NCBI GenBank assembly: GCA_016699045.1
Contig: CP064957.1
Span: 496,001 to 560,000, forward strand
DNA from: a bacterium
GTDB taxonomy: Bacteria > Babelota > Babeliae > Babelales > RVW-14
DNA length: 64,000 bases
Direction: 5' to 3'
Positions 27,892-37,709 of the stretch are shown here, piece by piece. The position numbers and the translations under genes were made by a program. The first letter of the stretch is position 1. The number at the start of each line of letters is the position of its first letter. The notes under the pieces were generated by a model, which did not search any database, had not been told where the DNA came from, and saw only the letters and a list, made by a program, of their open reading frames with translations.

Positions 27892-29946
27892 ATGAAAATT
27901 TTTCATATAATTAAAAAAAATTATTTTCTAATTACCCTGATTTTTATAGTCAAAATAATAGTTTTTGGTTTTTTTTCATCAGACTATCTTAATCAGCTTT
28001 TTGTACCTTTCATTCAACATTTTATTAAGAATTTTGACAATCCATGGCAATACTTTTTTGATTATAAATCAATTGTAGAATTTCCCTACCACCCTCTTAT
28101 GCTTTATATTTTATCGCTGTTCTACCTGCCACATCGACTCTTTGGTATCGATTCACAAGCATTAACCACCATCTCTCTCAAAATACCAACACTATGCGCT
28201 GATATCAGCATTACATATCTCTTGCTTAAAACATTTCCAAATCGCACGACCGAAGTAGCGCTGTTGTATTCTGCATCATCCATCATTTTTTATGCAGCAT
28301 ACCTCCATTCGCAACTCGATTTGGTTCCCACCGCTATTTTATTTGCCAGCATTTATCTCCTCAAACAAGAGAAAATTTTACCTGCAGCACTCATGCTGGG
28401 CTGCGCACTAAGCACAAAAATGCACGTTATTGCCGCCGCACCACTGATGGCAATTTATGTCCTTAAAAATTATTCCTTTAAAAAAATGGTTACGTTTAGC
28501 ACTGCTGCATGCGCTGTTTATTGCTTTTTTGTAGCTCCTTACATTTTAAGCACCGGCTACTACCAGCTTGTCCTCACACATCCAAAACAAATGCTTCTGT
28601 TTGATGTTTTTGCACAATTTGGCAGCTTCAAAGTATATCTACCCATCTGCGCCCTTTTGACACTATACGGTCGTTTTTTTTCTTATGAAAAAATTAACAA
28701 CGATCTTATGGACGCTTTTTTAGGAATCGTTTTTTCTTTCTTTGTACTGCTGATTATTCCAGCACCAGCATGGTACATGTGGATGCTACCCTTTTTATGC
28801 ACCGTGTTAATTAAACAAGCACATCACAACCAAACCATGCTGTGGACCTATGCAGGGCTCAATATTTTATACTGCTTATTTTTTATCTTTTTTTATCAAC
28901 CACCACTCAATGATTTGTTATTTTTAGGTAGACCAATCAGCTTTAAAATATCTCATGAAATAGCATGTAATATGACCTTCACACTCCTTGAGGCAACGCT
29001 TTTATTACTTATTTATTGCATGTACAAATTTGGCGTGCGCAGCAATGCGATTTATAAAAAAGGCAAAAGTCTTATTATTGGTATTGGTGGGGACAGTGGT
29101 GCCGGCAAAAGCACCTTCATGCATGATCTACAAGTTATTTTGGGTGCCAAAGCAACCATGCTTGAAGGCGATGGCGACCACCGCTGGGAACGAAACGATA
29201 CGCACTGGCAAGAGTTTACCCACCTCAATCCCAAAGCAAATTATTTGCACCGCCAAGCAGATAATCTTTTAACTTTAAAAATGGGCCAGCCTATTTCGCG
29301 TATTGATTACAACCACACTAGCGGGACGTTTGACCCCGCACGCTTAATAAAACCAACTGATTTTATTTGTTTAAGCGGCTTACATCCGCTGTATTTACCA
29401 AAAATGCGCAAGCTCATTGATGTTAAAATTTATTTAGACCCAGCACCAGACATTCGCGCACATTGGAAAATAGTGCGCGATATAAACAAACGTGGCTATA
29501 CAAAAGAAAAGGTTATGGAGCAGTTAAACAAGCGTGCCCTTGATGGCCAAAAATATATAGAACCCCAAAAACAATTTAGCGACTTAATTGTTCATTATTT
29601 TACTGATCAGTCTTTTGAAATAGGCAATCCACACGAAAATCCACTAATTAAACTAAAACTAATCCTGGATTCAAGTGTACGCATTGATCATTTAATTCAA
29701 GAACTCAGCAATAAGAATATTCCTATTTTTTGGGATTATGCCGCCGACTTAAGTTCACAATATTTAATTTTGTCACAACCAATTGCTCACAACATTTTAC
29801 CAGCAATTGCTCAAAATGTTTTAATAAATCTTGAAGAATTAACAGTACAAAATAATGTGTGGGCACAAGGATACCGGGGCTTTTTACAATTAATCACACT
29901 CCTCATCATGAGCGAAAAAATGAGAGAAAAGGATCTGTATGAATGA
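27892..29946 (+). CDS. Fusion of a GT-C membrane domain with a uridine-kinase/PRK-like P-loop domain
   Basis: A 684-residue protein. Residues 1-380 form a polytopic membrane region of the GT-C kind (YHPLMLYIL, loop residues LHSQLDLVPTAI). Residues about 390-600 form a nucleotide-binding domain with Walker A GIGGDSGAGKST (397-408), resembling the uridine kinase / phosphoribulokinase family, with a further 80-residue tail. AAAGGAGTAGATGG precedes the ATG. A kinase attached to a membrane transferase is unusual. The next gene, overlapping by eight bases, is a class II aldolase, and a duplicated nucleotidyltransferase lies further on. I infer a pathway activating a short-chain or polyol sugar phosphate. 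The substrate is unknown. Confidence 0.72.
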   Translation: MKIFHIIKKNYFLITLIFIVKIIVFGFFSSDYLNQLFVPFIQHFIKNFDNPWQYFFDYKSIVEFPYHPLMLYILSLFYLPHRLFGIDSQALTTISLKIPTLCADISITYLLLKTFPNRTTEVALLYSASSIIFYAAYLHSQLDLVPTAILFASIYLLKQEKILPAALMLGCALSTKMHVIAAAPLMAIYVLKNYSFKKMVTFSTAACAVYCFFVAPYILSTGYYQLVLTHPKQMLLFDVFAQFGSFKVYLPICALLTLYGRFFSYEKINNDLMDAFLGIVFSFFVLLIIPAPAWYMWMLPFLCTVLIKQAHHNQTMLWTYAGLNILYCLFFIFFYQPPLNDLLFLGRPISFKISHEIACNMTFTLLEATLLLLIYCMYKFGVRSNAIYKKGKSLIIGIGGDSGAGKSTFMHDLQVILGAKATMLEGDGDHRWERNDTHWQEFTHLNPKANYLHRQADNLLTLKMGQPISRIDYNHTSGTFDPARLIKPTDFICLSGLHPLYLPKMRKLIDVKIYLDPAPDIRAHWKIVRDINKRGYTKEKVMEQLNKRALDGQKYIEPQKQFSDLIVHYFTDQSFEIGNPHENPLIKLKLILDSSVRIDHLIQELSNKNIPIFWDYAADLSSQYLILSQPIAHNILPAIAQNVLINLEELTVQNNVWAQGYRGFLQLITLLIMSEKMREKDLYE

Positions 29947-31015
29947 ACTTAATAATTTTGTACATTTATCAAAATATGCTGGACAACGTTTTGATTTAGT
30001 CCAAGCTGGCGGCGGCAACAGTTCTGTCAAATTAAAAGACGGTTCATTACTTATCAAAGCTTCTGGCTTTGCTCTTTCTGAAGTTGAAACAACAACGGGC
30101 TATGCCATTGTTGATAACCAACAACTTATTGCCACCGTTTTTGATCCCATTATTCTTACCATGGTTGACAAAAAAGAACGAGAAGAAGCGGCAAAAAAAA
30201 GAGTCGATCAAGCACTCATTCAAGCAACATACCGACCATCAATAGAAACATTACTGCATTCACTTCTTGATAAATACACACTTCATACTCACCCCATCGC
30301 CATAAACAGCCTTGCCTGCAAAGCACAGTGGAAAGAATTATTTTTTTCGCTCTTACCCGATGCTCTTTTGATTGATTACTACACGCCCGGCATTGACTTG
30401 GCACTAGCACTCAAACAAGCAATTTTAGATCTTGGCACGTCACCAAAAGTTATTGTCCTACAAAATCATGGCCTTATTGTGACGGCCACAACCGTTGAAG
30501 AAGTTATTTTTTTAACTGAACAAACATTAACAATTATTGAAGAATTTTTAGAAATCAATTTTGAACCATATAAGCTTACCACGCAAATTGCAGCACGGTG
30601 CAACAAAATAACTAATACTATAAATAAAGTTGCCTATCTCTCACGAGATCGTGAACTCACCAACCTTGTGCTCAACAACAAAGAAATGCTTTTATTGCCA
30701 CCATTTTGCCCTGACACACTGGTGTATTGCGGCACAAGCGCTCTTGAGATAACAAACATTAATGACGCTGCCACTTTATTAAACTACGTCCAGCAATATC
30801 ACGAGTTGCCCAAAGTTATTGTGTATCAAAATCATTTATTTTTCATTGCCAACAATGTTAAAAAAGCAAAAGAAATTGAAGAGGTTTATAAATTTCACCT
30901 TCTCGCACTACACTCGGCATATCAAATGCCTGGCCCCGTTAATCATCTTTCAACTCAGGAGTTACATTATTTAAACAACTGGGAAGCAGAAAAATACCGA
31001 CAAAAAAGAACGTAA
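29939..31015 (+). CDS. Class II aldolase/adducin-family protein
   Basis: A 358-residue protein. The N-terminal half has GGGNSSVKL, the zinc-binding HTHP pair (about residue 119) and LQNHGLIV, the usual residues of fuculose/rhamnulose-1-phosphate aldolases. The C-terminal half continues like the linker of bifunctional aldolase/short-chain dehydrogenases and ends NNWEAEKYR, but the dehydrogenase domain is absent. So it resembles the aldolase part of that two-domain family. It would cleave or make a sugar phosphate in the cytosol. It follows the kinase fusion with an eight-base overlap and ends in a strong terminator. Confidence 0.82.
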   Translation: MNELNNFVHLSKYAGQRFDLVQAGGGNSSVKLKDGSLLIKASGFALSEVETTTGYAIVDNQQLIATVFDPIILTMVDKKEREEAAKKRVDQALIQATYRPSIETLLHSLLDKYTLHTHPIAINSLACKAQWKELFFSLLPDALLIDYYTPGIDLALALKQAILDLGTSPKVIVLQNHGLIVTATTVEEVIFLTEQTLTIIEEFLEINFEPYKLTTQIAARCNKITNTINKVAYLSRDRELTNLVLNNKEMLLLPPFCPDTLVYCGTSALEITNINDAATLLNYVQQYHELPKVIVYQNHLFFIANNVKKAKEIEEVYKFHLLALHSAYQMPGPVNHLSTQELHYLNNWEAEKYRQKRT

Positions 31016-31055
31016 ATAAAAAGAGGCCTGTTTTTCAAAACAGGCCTCTTTTTAT
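31016..31055. terminator. Bidirectional rho-independent terminator
   Basis: A perfect 14-base-pair stem with a TC loop (31021-31050: AAGAGGCCTGTTTT and its complement) is flanked by a run of A on the left and T on the right. It sits between two convergent stops (31015 and 31079) and can end transcription from both sides. Confidence 0.93.
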
Positions 31056-31078
31056 TATTCAAAAATTAATGGATATTT

Positions 31079-32266
31079 TTACTCATCACTTGATGAATCT
31101 ACTGGTGCCTGACGTACTGATTTGTTGCGACCACGTCTCGCACGGTTAGCACGATTTTTGGCAGAACGCTTGCGATTGTTACGACGAACTGAACGTTTTT
31201 TAGCAATAGGCGCAGGTTTTACCGCCACATCATTGCTTGTTATATCAACCGCAGATTGAGTGTTTAATGGACCCGTACTAGCAAAATCTACTGATTTATG
31301 AAAATCTTTGCCATGATGACCGACACCAAACAAATGGCGCGATTTACCAAAATCTTTCATAAGCTCATCAAGGTACTGATCAATTTTAATTTTGTTATCA
31401 GGACTTACTAGATTGTTATTAGAAAGATTAATTAAAAGAGCTTTAAATAACATATTCTCAAGTCGAGAATGATTCACAGCTTGACGTATTTTTTCCTTGT
31501 TCATTAATGCCATGATTTTTATTTGATCTGGATCTGCCAGAACTTTGTTTTGAGCATTTTTTATAACGGTTGCCATTTCAACCAAATTTTCTACACTATC
31601 GCGACCTTGTAATTTTTTCTGAATATCACTCAAACTCATATTGCCTAAAAACTCTCGCGCGGCTGATTGCATAGAGGTAGCGTGCCATTCTTTGATAGCC
31701 TTTTTAAGTTTTTCTTGTTTATCATCTGAAAGTAGTTTATGACTAAAAATATAACTAAAGACCGGCATAGCACCACGTACTTGAGTTCCAGCTTTCAGGA
31801 CAACTACCTTGTCATGCATAATTTGTGTTAATAGCTCAACTACTTTATCTTGATCAGCACTTGCTAAAGCCTTGTCGCCAGCTTTTTCAAGGATCGTAAT
31901 AACCTGACTCAACTGTTCACTTGTTTTCTTGGTAGCATCAAGCCACTTACTCACGCCCTCTTTAATTTGCGCTATAGTAAGATTTTGATTTAACAAAGCC
32001 CGCAAAGCACCATGCCCAGCCACACCCCAACGACCTGGACAAACACCTCTGAAAGGACGAGCATAGGGATTAGCATAATGATCGCCATGCGCCATTGATC
32101 GACGACCGTACTGACGCTTATACCGACCACTCTGACGAGAAGAAACAGTTTGAGCCGAATCATCCTTTTCTGTATCGGAAGCCGCGGCAACCAAATGCAT
32201 AACGTTTGCCAAAAGCACAAAGCTTGTGAGAAGAACCAGTAAAAAAATATGTCTTGAAATCTTCAT
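31079..32266 (-). CDS. Secreted helical protein with a very basic C-terminal tail
   Basis: A 395-residue protein with a signal peptide (MKISRHIFLLVLLTSFVLLA). After it comes an Arg/Gly/Tyr-rich stretch (about 45-75), then a long helical region (about 90-310), then a tail of about 45 residues dense in Arg and Lys (KKRSVRRNNRKRSAKN) with a short acidic end (SSSDE). LTIAQI faintly recalls the LTxxQ motif of Spy/CpxP chaperones, but I would not rely on it. A GAGGG ribosome site precedes the ATG. Function unknown. Confidence 0.65.
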   Translation of the reverse strand: MKISRHIFLLVLLTSFVLLANVMHLVAAASDTEKDDSAQTVSSRQSGRYKRQYGRRSMAHGDHYANPYARPFRGVCPGRWGVAGHGALRALLNQNLTIAQIKEGVSKWLDATKKTSEQLSQVITILEKAGDKALASADQDKVVELLTQIMHDKVVVLKAGTQVRGAMPVFSYIFSHKLLSDDKQEKLKKAIKEWHATSMQSAAREFLGNMSLSDIQKKLQGRDSVENLVEMATVIKNAQNKVLADPDQIKIMALMNKEKIRQAVNHSRLENMLFKALLINLSNNNLVSPDNKIKIDQYLDELMKDFGKSRHLFGVGHHGKDFHKSVDFASTGPLNTQSAVDITSNDVAVKPAPIAKKRSVRRNNRKRSAKNRANRARRGRNKSVRQAPVDSSSDE

Positions 32267-32428
32267 AAAAAACCCTCTTTTAAACCATTTACTTTATAAA
32301 ACACTCTCTAACCTAATTTGAGCATAAACAATCAGATTTCTATTTGTCAATTAATGTTAATTTTTTTCAATATACAAAGGCTGGCCGCCATTATCAATTG
32401 TTTTCATAAAGAACTAAATCTGGCAGCC

Positions 32429-32456
32429 TTGACCTATTTTTTACACGAGCTATGCT
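32429..32456 (+). promoter_or_regulatory. Proposed promoter for the double nucleotidyltransferase
   Basis: TTGACC (32429-32434) and TATGCT (32451-32456) are separated by 16 bases, about 40 bases before the ATG at 32495, which is preceded by AAAAAGGAGAATCT. Read by eye only. Confidence 0.4.
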
Positions 32457-32494
32457 GCGTCTGAACCAAAAAATAGCATAAAAAAGGAGAATCT

Positions 32495-34138
32495 ATGCTC
32501 ATTATTATTCCCATGTCCGGTATCGGAAAACGCTTTATAGAAGCGGGCTACACCGACCCCAAGCCATTAATAAAAGTTGACGGCAAACCGATTATTGAAC
32601 ATGTCGTCAATCTTTTTCCCGGCGAACATAACTTTATCTTCATCTGCAATCAAGAACATTTGCAGACAACGGCCATGTACGATATCTTACAAAAAATAGC
32701 TCCAACCGGCACCATTGTCGGTATTCCAAAACATAAAAAAGGTCCGGTCTACGCCGTTTCCCAAATAACGGACTTAATCGATGACAACGAAGAAGTTATC
32801 GTTAATTACTGCGATTTTTCAATGGCATGGGATTATAACGATTTTTTAAGAAACACCAGACTACGCAACGCAGACGGCGCCATCCCTGCCTACAAAGGCT
32901 TTCATCCTCACATGCTCCACGACCCAAATTATGCTTTTATTAAAGACGAGGCAGAGTGGCTTTTAGAAATCAAAGAAAAAGCTCCCTTCACCGACAACAA
33001 AATGAATGAGTATGCCTCAACCGGCACCTACTATTTTAAACGTGGTGCACTCGTAAAAAAATATTTTCCAGAATTGATGGATCTTGATATCAACGTTAAT
33101 GGCGAATATTACGTAAGCCTGGTCTACAATCTCCTCAAACACGACGGGCTTAATGTTTCTGTCTACCCAATCCAACACATGCTTCAGTGGGGCACACCAA
33201 GCGATTTGGCAGAATACCAAAAGTGGTCGGCATATTTTGAACAGGCAATAAAATCACCAAAACCAAAAAAAACACTACACGACCTCATGCTTATCCCATT
33301 GGCGGGGCGTGGTCAACGTTTTGCACTAGAAGGCTATCATGACCCCAAACCGTTAATTCCGGTAAGCGGCAAACCCATGATCGTACAAGCGGCCGCAAGC
33401 TTACCGCCAAGCACCGACCATATTTTTGTTTGTTTAAACGAACATCTTGAGCACTATCCACTTGAACAAGCAATTAAAAAAGATTACCCCAACGCGGTTA
33501 TAAAAAAACTCGACCAGGTAACGCAAGGGCAGGCATGCACCTGTGAATACGGCTTACAGGGGATTAATCCTGAAAAATCCTTAATCATTGGCGCTTGCGA
33601 CAACGGCATGCTCTGGAACCAAGAAGCGTACCAAAAACTTATGGACGATCCGGCGGTTGGCGTTATTGCCTGGAGCTTTAGAAATCATCCATCGAGCAAA
33701 AAAAATCCACAGATGTACGGCTGGCTGGGCGTTGACGACAACAACGTGGTAACCAAGGTTTCGGTCAAGGTACCACTTTCATCTGACCCATCAAACGATC
33801 ATGCCATTGTAGGCACCTTTACCTTCAAAAAAGCTGCTTATTTTTTACAAGCAACTCAAAATTTATACGCAAAAAATATTCGCATTAACAACGAATTCTA
33901 TGTAGACAGCTGCATCGGCGAAGCGATAGCTATGGGCTTGACGGTAAAAGTTTTTGAAGTCGACCATTATATTTGCTGGGGGACGCCCAACGACTTGCGT
34001 GCGTTTAACTATTGGCAGCAATTTTTCCATCAATGCTGGTGGCACCCCTACCGCATGGAAAATGACCCGACGATCGAACATGAGCAACTAGCACCAACAC
34101 AAAAAAAGCACGTAGTCAACGTAAGTCAAACTATCTGA
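32495..34138 (+). CDS. Tandem-duplicated sugar nucleotidyltransferase-like protein
   Basis: A 547-residue protein made of two nucleotidyltransferase-like halves: the first starts MSGIGKRFIEAGYTDPKPLI, the second (about residue 267) starts LAGRGQRFALEGYHDPKPLI. Both show the G-x-G-x-RF, DPKPLI and GKPxI pattern of NTP-sugar transferases. The ends match too (GTPSDLAEYQKW and GTPNDLRAFNYW), so this is an internal duplication. Such enzymes join a nucleotide to a sugar phosphate in the cytosol. The G-rich loops differ from the classical GGxGTRL, so the substrate is open. Whether both halves are active is not clear. Confidence 0.82.
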   Translation: MLIIIPMSGIGKRFIEAGYTDPKPLIKVDGKPIIEHVVNLFPGEHNFIFICNQEHLQTTAMYDILQKIAPTGTIVGIPKHKKGPVYAVSQITDLIDDNEEVIVNYCDFSMAWDYNDFLRNTRLRNADGAIPAYKGFHPHMLHDPNYAFIKDEAEWLLEIKEKAPFTDNKMNEYASTGTYYFKRGALVKKYFPELMDLDINVNGEYYVSLVYNLLKHDGLNVSVYPIQHMLQWGTPSDLAEYQKWSAYFEQAIKSPKPKKTLHDLMLIPLAGRGQRFALEGYHDPKPLIPVSGKPMIVQAAASLPPSTDHIFVCLNEHLEHYPLEQAIKKDYPNAVIKKLDQVTQGQACTCEYGLQGINPEKSLIIGACDNGMLWNQEAYQKLMDDPAVGVIAWSFRNHPSSKKNPQMYGWLGVDDNNVVTKVSVKVPLSSDPSNDHAIVGTFTFKKAAYFLQATQNLYAKNIRINNEFYVDSCIGEAIAMGLTVKVFEVDHYICWGTPNDLRAFNYWQQFFHQCWWHPYRMENDPTIEHEQLAPTQKKHVVNVSQTI

Positions 34139-34225
34139 AGGTTAGATCTCTATACAACTATCGCCAATTTATTTACCCTCGCTCTAAGCACCAATGCCAC
34201 TTTAACATGCGTATACTCAGACCCC

Positions 34226-34314
34226 GTACGTCCTGAGCCTGTCGAAGGATTAGGGGTCCCTTTGCAATTCGCAACTTGCCATAACCCTCACCCTTCGACA
34301 AGCTCAGGGCATAC
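34226..34314. repeat. Paired inverted palindromic repeats (REPIN-like), locus 1
   Basis: Two arms (34226-34250 and 34291-34314) are inverted copies of one unit, with 40 bases between them. The core in one orientation is CCTGAGCCTGTCGAAGGA, in the other CCCTTCGACAAGCTCAGGG. Apart from a few substitutions they match. A related pair lies at 46389-46524. The units contain no gene; the frames that appear here (for example LSLSKGEG) are translation of the repeat. No transposase is in the window. Confidence 0.75.
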
Positions 34315-34359
34315 GGACTTAAGAGCAAAGCCAGGGACTCAAAACGCAAACCACGTGAG

Positions 34360-36021
34360 TTAGTCAATTATCTTAAATCGAGATTTTTGATAATCCCACG
34401 TTACAAAAATAGTCTGATTCATCAGCCATTGTTGATCAAAGCGCAATGAAATATGGCACGGCATGCCGTCCACATTTGTTTGATGAACAATGCGCTGACC
34501 CATTGATATATGTTCGCTTTCGCTCTTAGCAAAAAATAATTGCTCAGGCTGATGCGAAATAATATGCAACGCGTCATCAATCAATTCAGTAGTAACATCG
34601 TACCGAGCATAATCATAGCCATACCAGGGCAATGAGCCTTCGTACTGACGAATTAAGCAGGTTACAATATCATAATAAACTTCATTTTTTTTGCCGCCCT
34701 GCAGCAGCCAAACAGCCTGTGCAACGCCAGAACTCAGCCAACGCATTGGCAAAGCCACAAAAATCATTGTTTTGTTCTGGCAGCGCTGATCATTAGCCAG
34801 CTCATAAAAAGCCGTTGTAATCGTATGATAAACAGTTTCTTTTTTCTTTTGAAAACAAGCAAACGTTCCAGCACTCACGCCAATTAAAACACAAAAGACT
34901 GCGGCTATGGGAATACGCAACGTACGATATTTTTCAACGTAAAAATCAACCGCGTACGCAACAGCAAACATCAAGAACGGCAAACCAATGTACACATACC
35001 GCAATTGATGAAAAAGAAAGATCGACGGCCACGTAAATATCAGCATGCTGACAATCAAAAACAAAAATAACAACCCTCGTTGCCGCACTACAAACGGTTT
35101 GAATAACAATAAAAATAGCGCTATCAGCAATCCTGTTTTTATCATTTTCCCGTGCGAAAAAATAAATGATATCCCAAAAACATCGCAGGCATACGTTACC
35201 CAAACAAAGAATCGCTCTTTTTGTCCAACCACAAAAGTGATAATTTTACTGCTTAAACTTCCTGTTGGCTGAACGTATGCAACGTGTGAAAAAATCCACC
35301 AACGCAAGCCAAAGTAGGTTACAAGCGCAAACCAATAGCCAACTGAAAACTTGAAAGCACACTTAATCTTTGTGATAAAATCACTACTCTTGTGCTCATA
35401 GGTCTGCCACACAAAACTTGCCAGCATGACCCACATCGGCAACACCACCAACGTTTCTTTAGCCCACAATTGCATAAAAAAAATGCCACAGGAAAGCGCA
35501 TAGCACCACCACTGCTTAACGAGCATAAATCGCCACAACAAAATACCTGCCAGCAACAAACAGAAAAGATCAATTATATAAATTTGATTAAATAAAATGC
35601 CCATGTCTTTAAACAATGAGGGATGAAAAGCAAACAGTAATGCCGAGCAATACGCCGCTCCAATACCAACAACTGATGCAAAAACATTAAAAATAATAGC
35701 GGCATTCAGCGCATGCATCAAAACCATAAATAATAAAAAATAATAGGGATTTATGCCAAAAAAAATCTCTTCCAAAGCAAAATAAACAAACTGCATGGGC
35801 CGGTAAAAAGCCGCAAGCCATGAAGGACACGTAAGGCCAGCATTTGATGGAAAGAACGTTGCCGCAACATCATGCGCCGTAAAAAGATTTAACAACGTAC
35901 TATTTTTTACATGATACAAAAAACCAAAATCATCTGCAATAAAACCCCATTGCGTAAACGGCACGGCGACAATGCCCATTACTAAAAAAATAATACTCAG
36001 CGAATACCATATTTTTTTCAT
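34360..36021 (-). CDS. GT-C family glycosyltransferase, DDxG / RPM subfamily
   Basis: A 553-residue polytopic protein of the subfamily: WGFIADDFGFL, FYRPMQFVYFA and the closing FVTWDYQKSRFKII. I start it at 36021, where the ATG overlaps the TGA of the upstream paralogue (ATGA) and TTGAGGGTG supplies a ribosome site; the longer frame would begin inside the upstream gene. It forms a tandem pair with 36018-37688. The soluble tail (about residues 400-553) is the least conserved part and may bind the acceptor. Confidence 0.83.
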   Translation of the reverse strand: MKKIWYSLSIIFLVMGIVAVPFTQWGFIADDFGFLYHVKNSTLLNLFTAHDVAATFFPSNAGLTCPSWLAAFYRPMQFVYFALEEIFFGINPYYFLLFMVLMHALNAAIIFNVFASVVGIGAAYCSALLFAFHPSLFKDMGILFNQIYIIDLFCLLLAGILLWRFMLVKQWWCYALSCGIFFMQLWAKETLVVLPMWVMLASFVWQTYEHKSSDFITKIKCAFKFSVGYWFALVTYFGLRWWIFSHVAYVQPTGSLSSKIITFVVGQKERFFVWVTYACDVFGISFIFSHGKMIKTGLLIALFLLLFKPFVVRQRGLLFLFLIVSMLIFTWPSIFLFHQLRYVYIGLPFLMFAVAYAVDFYVEKYRTLRIPIAAVFCVLIGVSAGTFACFQKKKETVYHTITTAFYELANDQRCQNKTMIFVALPMRWLSSGVAQAVWLLQGGKKNEVYYDIVTCLIRQYEGSLPWYGYDYARYDVTTELIDDALHIISHQPEQLFFAKSESEHISMGQRIVHQTNVDGMPCHISLRFDQQWLMNQTIFVTWDYQKSRFKIID

Positions 36022-37688
36022 GAATTGAGCACCCTCAATTGATTTTCTTGATAATCCCACGTTACGAATAATGGATTTTTTGCGAGCACTTCTTCTTTAA
36101 GCTTGATGGTAACATCGGTTGCCAAGCCATCGTTATTAACAGCATTAACTTGGAACGTTCCCAGGTAACCCACAGGATTAAGACCATTTAAAAAATACCA
36201 ACCATCGAGAATCTTAATCGTAATTTCATTTGCCTGCAAGGTAACAAAAACAGCCGACTTTGGCATAACAAATTCAAAAACGCCATCACTAACAAGAGCA
36301 TTTTTCATTAAAAAATCATTGCCATCGTAATGAACATCAACCGGGCCTCCGGTGTATAATTCTAAAGCTTGTGCCGCGCCTGAAAAGAAAAATTGCTTAG
36401 GCAAACCCACAAGACATATGGTACGCTTATTTATATTTTTATACGCACTCAATGATTGTAATTGCATTGTTACAAGACTCAAAACCTCTGCTTTTTGCGA
36501 TTGAAACATCACAAGCCTGAGCGAATTCAAACCTAAAAAAACCATCAAATAACAACAGACAAACGTACTCAAAACTACTTTGTTCTTTAAAAAATAATCT
36601 AACGCATAACCAAAAAGCGCACAAACAAACGGCAGCCCAACGTAAATGTAGCGACACAAATGAAAGAGCAGAACCGACGGCCAGGTAAACAATAATGTAC
36701 TGATTACCAAAAAGACCGCCACGCCTTTTTGTTTTTTTGCCCAAAATGGATAAAACAACAAAAGACCTACAGCAAGAAGCATGGTGCCTTTAACAAGACG
36801 CATATTGTTGGGCATCAGAGCGATACCAGTAAGGTCGCACAAGTACGAAACGTACATAAAAAACCGGGCTTGAATAAACTCAAAGACATGCGAAAAACTA
36901 AACGAGGCAAGAAAAGAAGGTGCTGCTGCCGGTCCTGGTAAAACATACAAACGAATTAATGTATAAACTCCCACCATAAACCCATAACCAACAGACGCCG
37001 CAAATGCTTTCATAAATGATTTGAATCTCAGATACGTTTCTTTTTCTAACGACTCATAAAAATAAACGGCACAAAATACCCAGGCAGGTATTATTATTAA
37101 CGTTTCTTTTACCAACAACTGCATCAAGAAAAGCAGACACGAAAGTACGTAATAAATAAATCGTTTTGAGCGCAAAAACTGCAGCAGCAATAAACTTATC
37201 AGTATTAAAAAGAAAAGATCGAGAACATAAATTTGGTTATAAAAAATACCAAACCAGCGTCCAAGGCTGTAATGCAAAGCAAATAGTAAAGCCCCCCAGC
37301 ACGCACCCCAACAACCCATAAATGCTAAAAAAATATTAAAAATGGCAACCGTATTAAACGCATGCAATGCAACAGTCGCTTGGTAATATGAAAACGAATT
37401 GAGGCCAAACATCAGCTGCTGGATGCCAAAAATAACATACTGCATGGGCCGATATAATGCTGTGATCGCAGTAGGCGCTTCAAAAGAAACGTCGGGCGAA
37501 AGATAAGTATAACGAATATCTTGCAAAAAAAAGATGCGTTTAAGATCAGCAAAGCTTTCAAGTTTGGCATGCAACAAAAAGCCGAAATCATCGTAATAAA
37601 AACCCCATTTGCCAACCGATACAAAAAAATAAAATGTTACTACAAAAAGGAGGCAGGAAAAAAAAAGACGCTTACCCAAACTTGTCAT
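36018..37688 (-). CDS. GT-C family glycosyltransferase, DDxG / RPM subfamily
   Basis: A 556-residue polytopic protein: WGFYYDDFGFLL, LYRPMQYVIFGIQ and the closing FVTWDYQENQLRVL. Translationally coupled to the 34360-36021 paralogue by an ATGA overlap, and 22 bases downstream of the GDPD-like gene. Same expected reaction as its relatives: transfer of a lipid-linked sugar on the outer face of the membrane. Confidence 0.83.
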   Translation of the reverse strand: MTSLGKRLFFSCLLFVVTFYFFVSVGKWGFYYDDFGFLLHAKLESFADLKRIFFLQDIRYTYLSPDVSFEAPTAITALYRPMQYVIFGIQQLMFGLNSFSYYQATVALHAFNTVAIFNIFLAFMGCWGACWGALLFALHYSLGRWFGIFYNQIYVLDLFFLILISLLLLQFLRSKRFIYYVLSCLLFLMQLLVKETLIIIPAWVFCAVYFYESLEKETYLRFKSFMKAFAASVGYGFMVGVYTLIRLYVLPGPAAAPSFLASFSFSHVFEFIQARFFMYVSYLCDLTGIALMPNNMRLVKGTMLLAVGLLLFYPFWAKKQKGVAVFLVISTLLFTWPSVLLFHLCRYIYVGLPFVCALFGYALDYFLKNKVVLSTFVCCYLMVFLGLNSLRLVMFQSQKAEVLSLVTMQLQSLSAYKNINKRTICLVGLPKQFFFSGAAQALELYTGGPVDVHYDGNDFLMKNALVSDGVFEFVMPKSAVFVTLQANEITIKILDGWYFLNGLNPVGYLGTFQVNAVNNDGLATDVTIKLKEEVLAKNPLFVTWDYQENQLRVLNS

Positions 37689-37709
37689 GACACATACCCT
37701 TCAACGATG

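Noticed and set aside
34173..34367. A minus-strand frame of 64 codons with SLSKGEG and LRQAQD
   Set aside because: It is translation through the inverted palindromic repeat of locus 1; such peptides appear wherever this repeat occurs.
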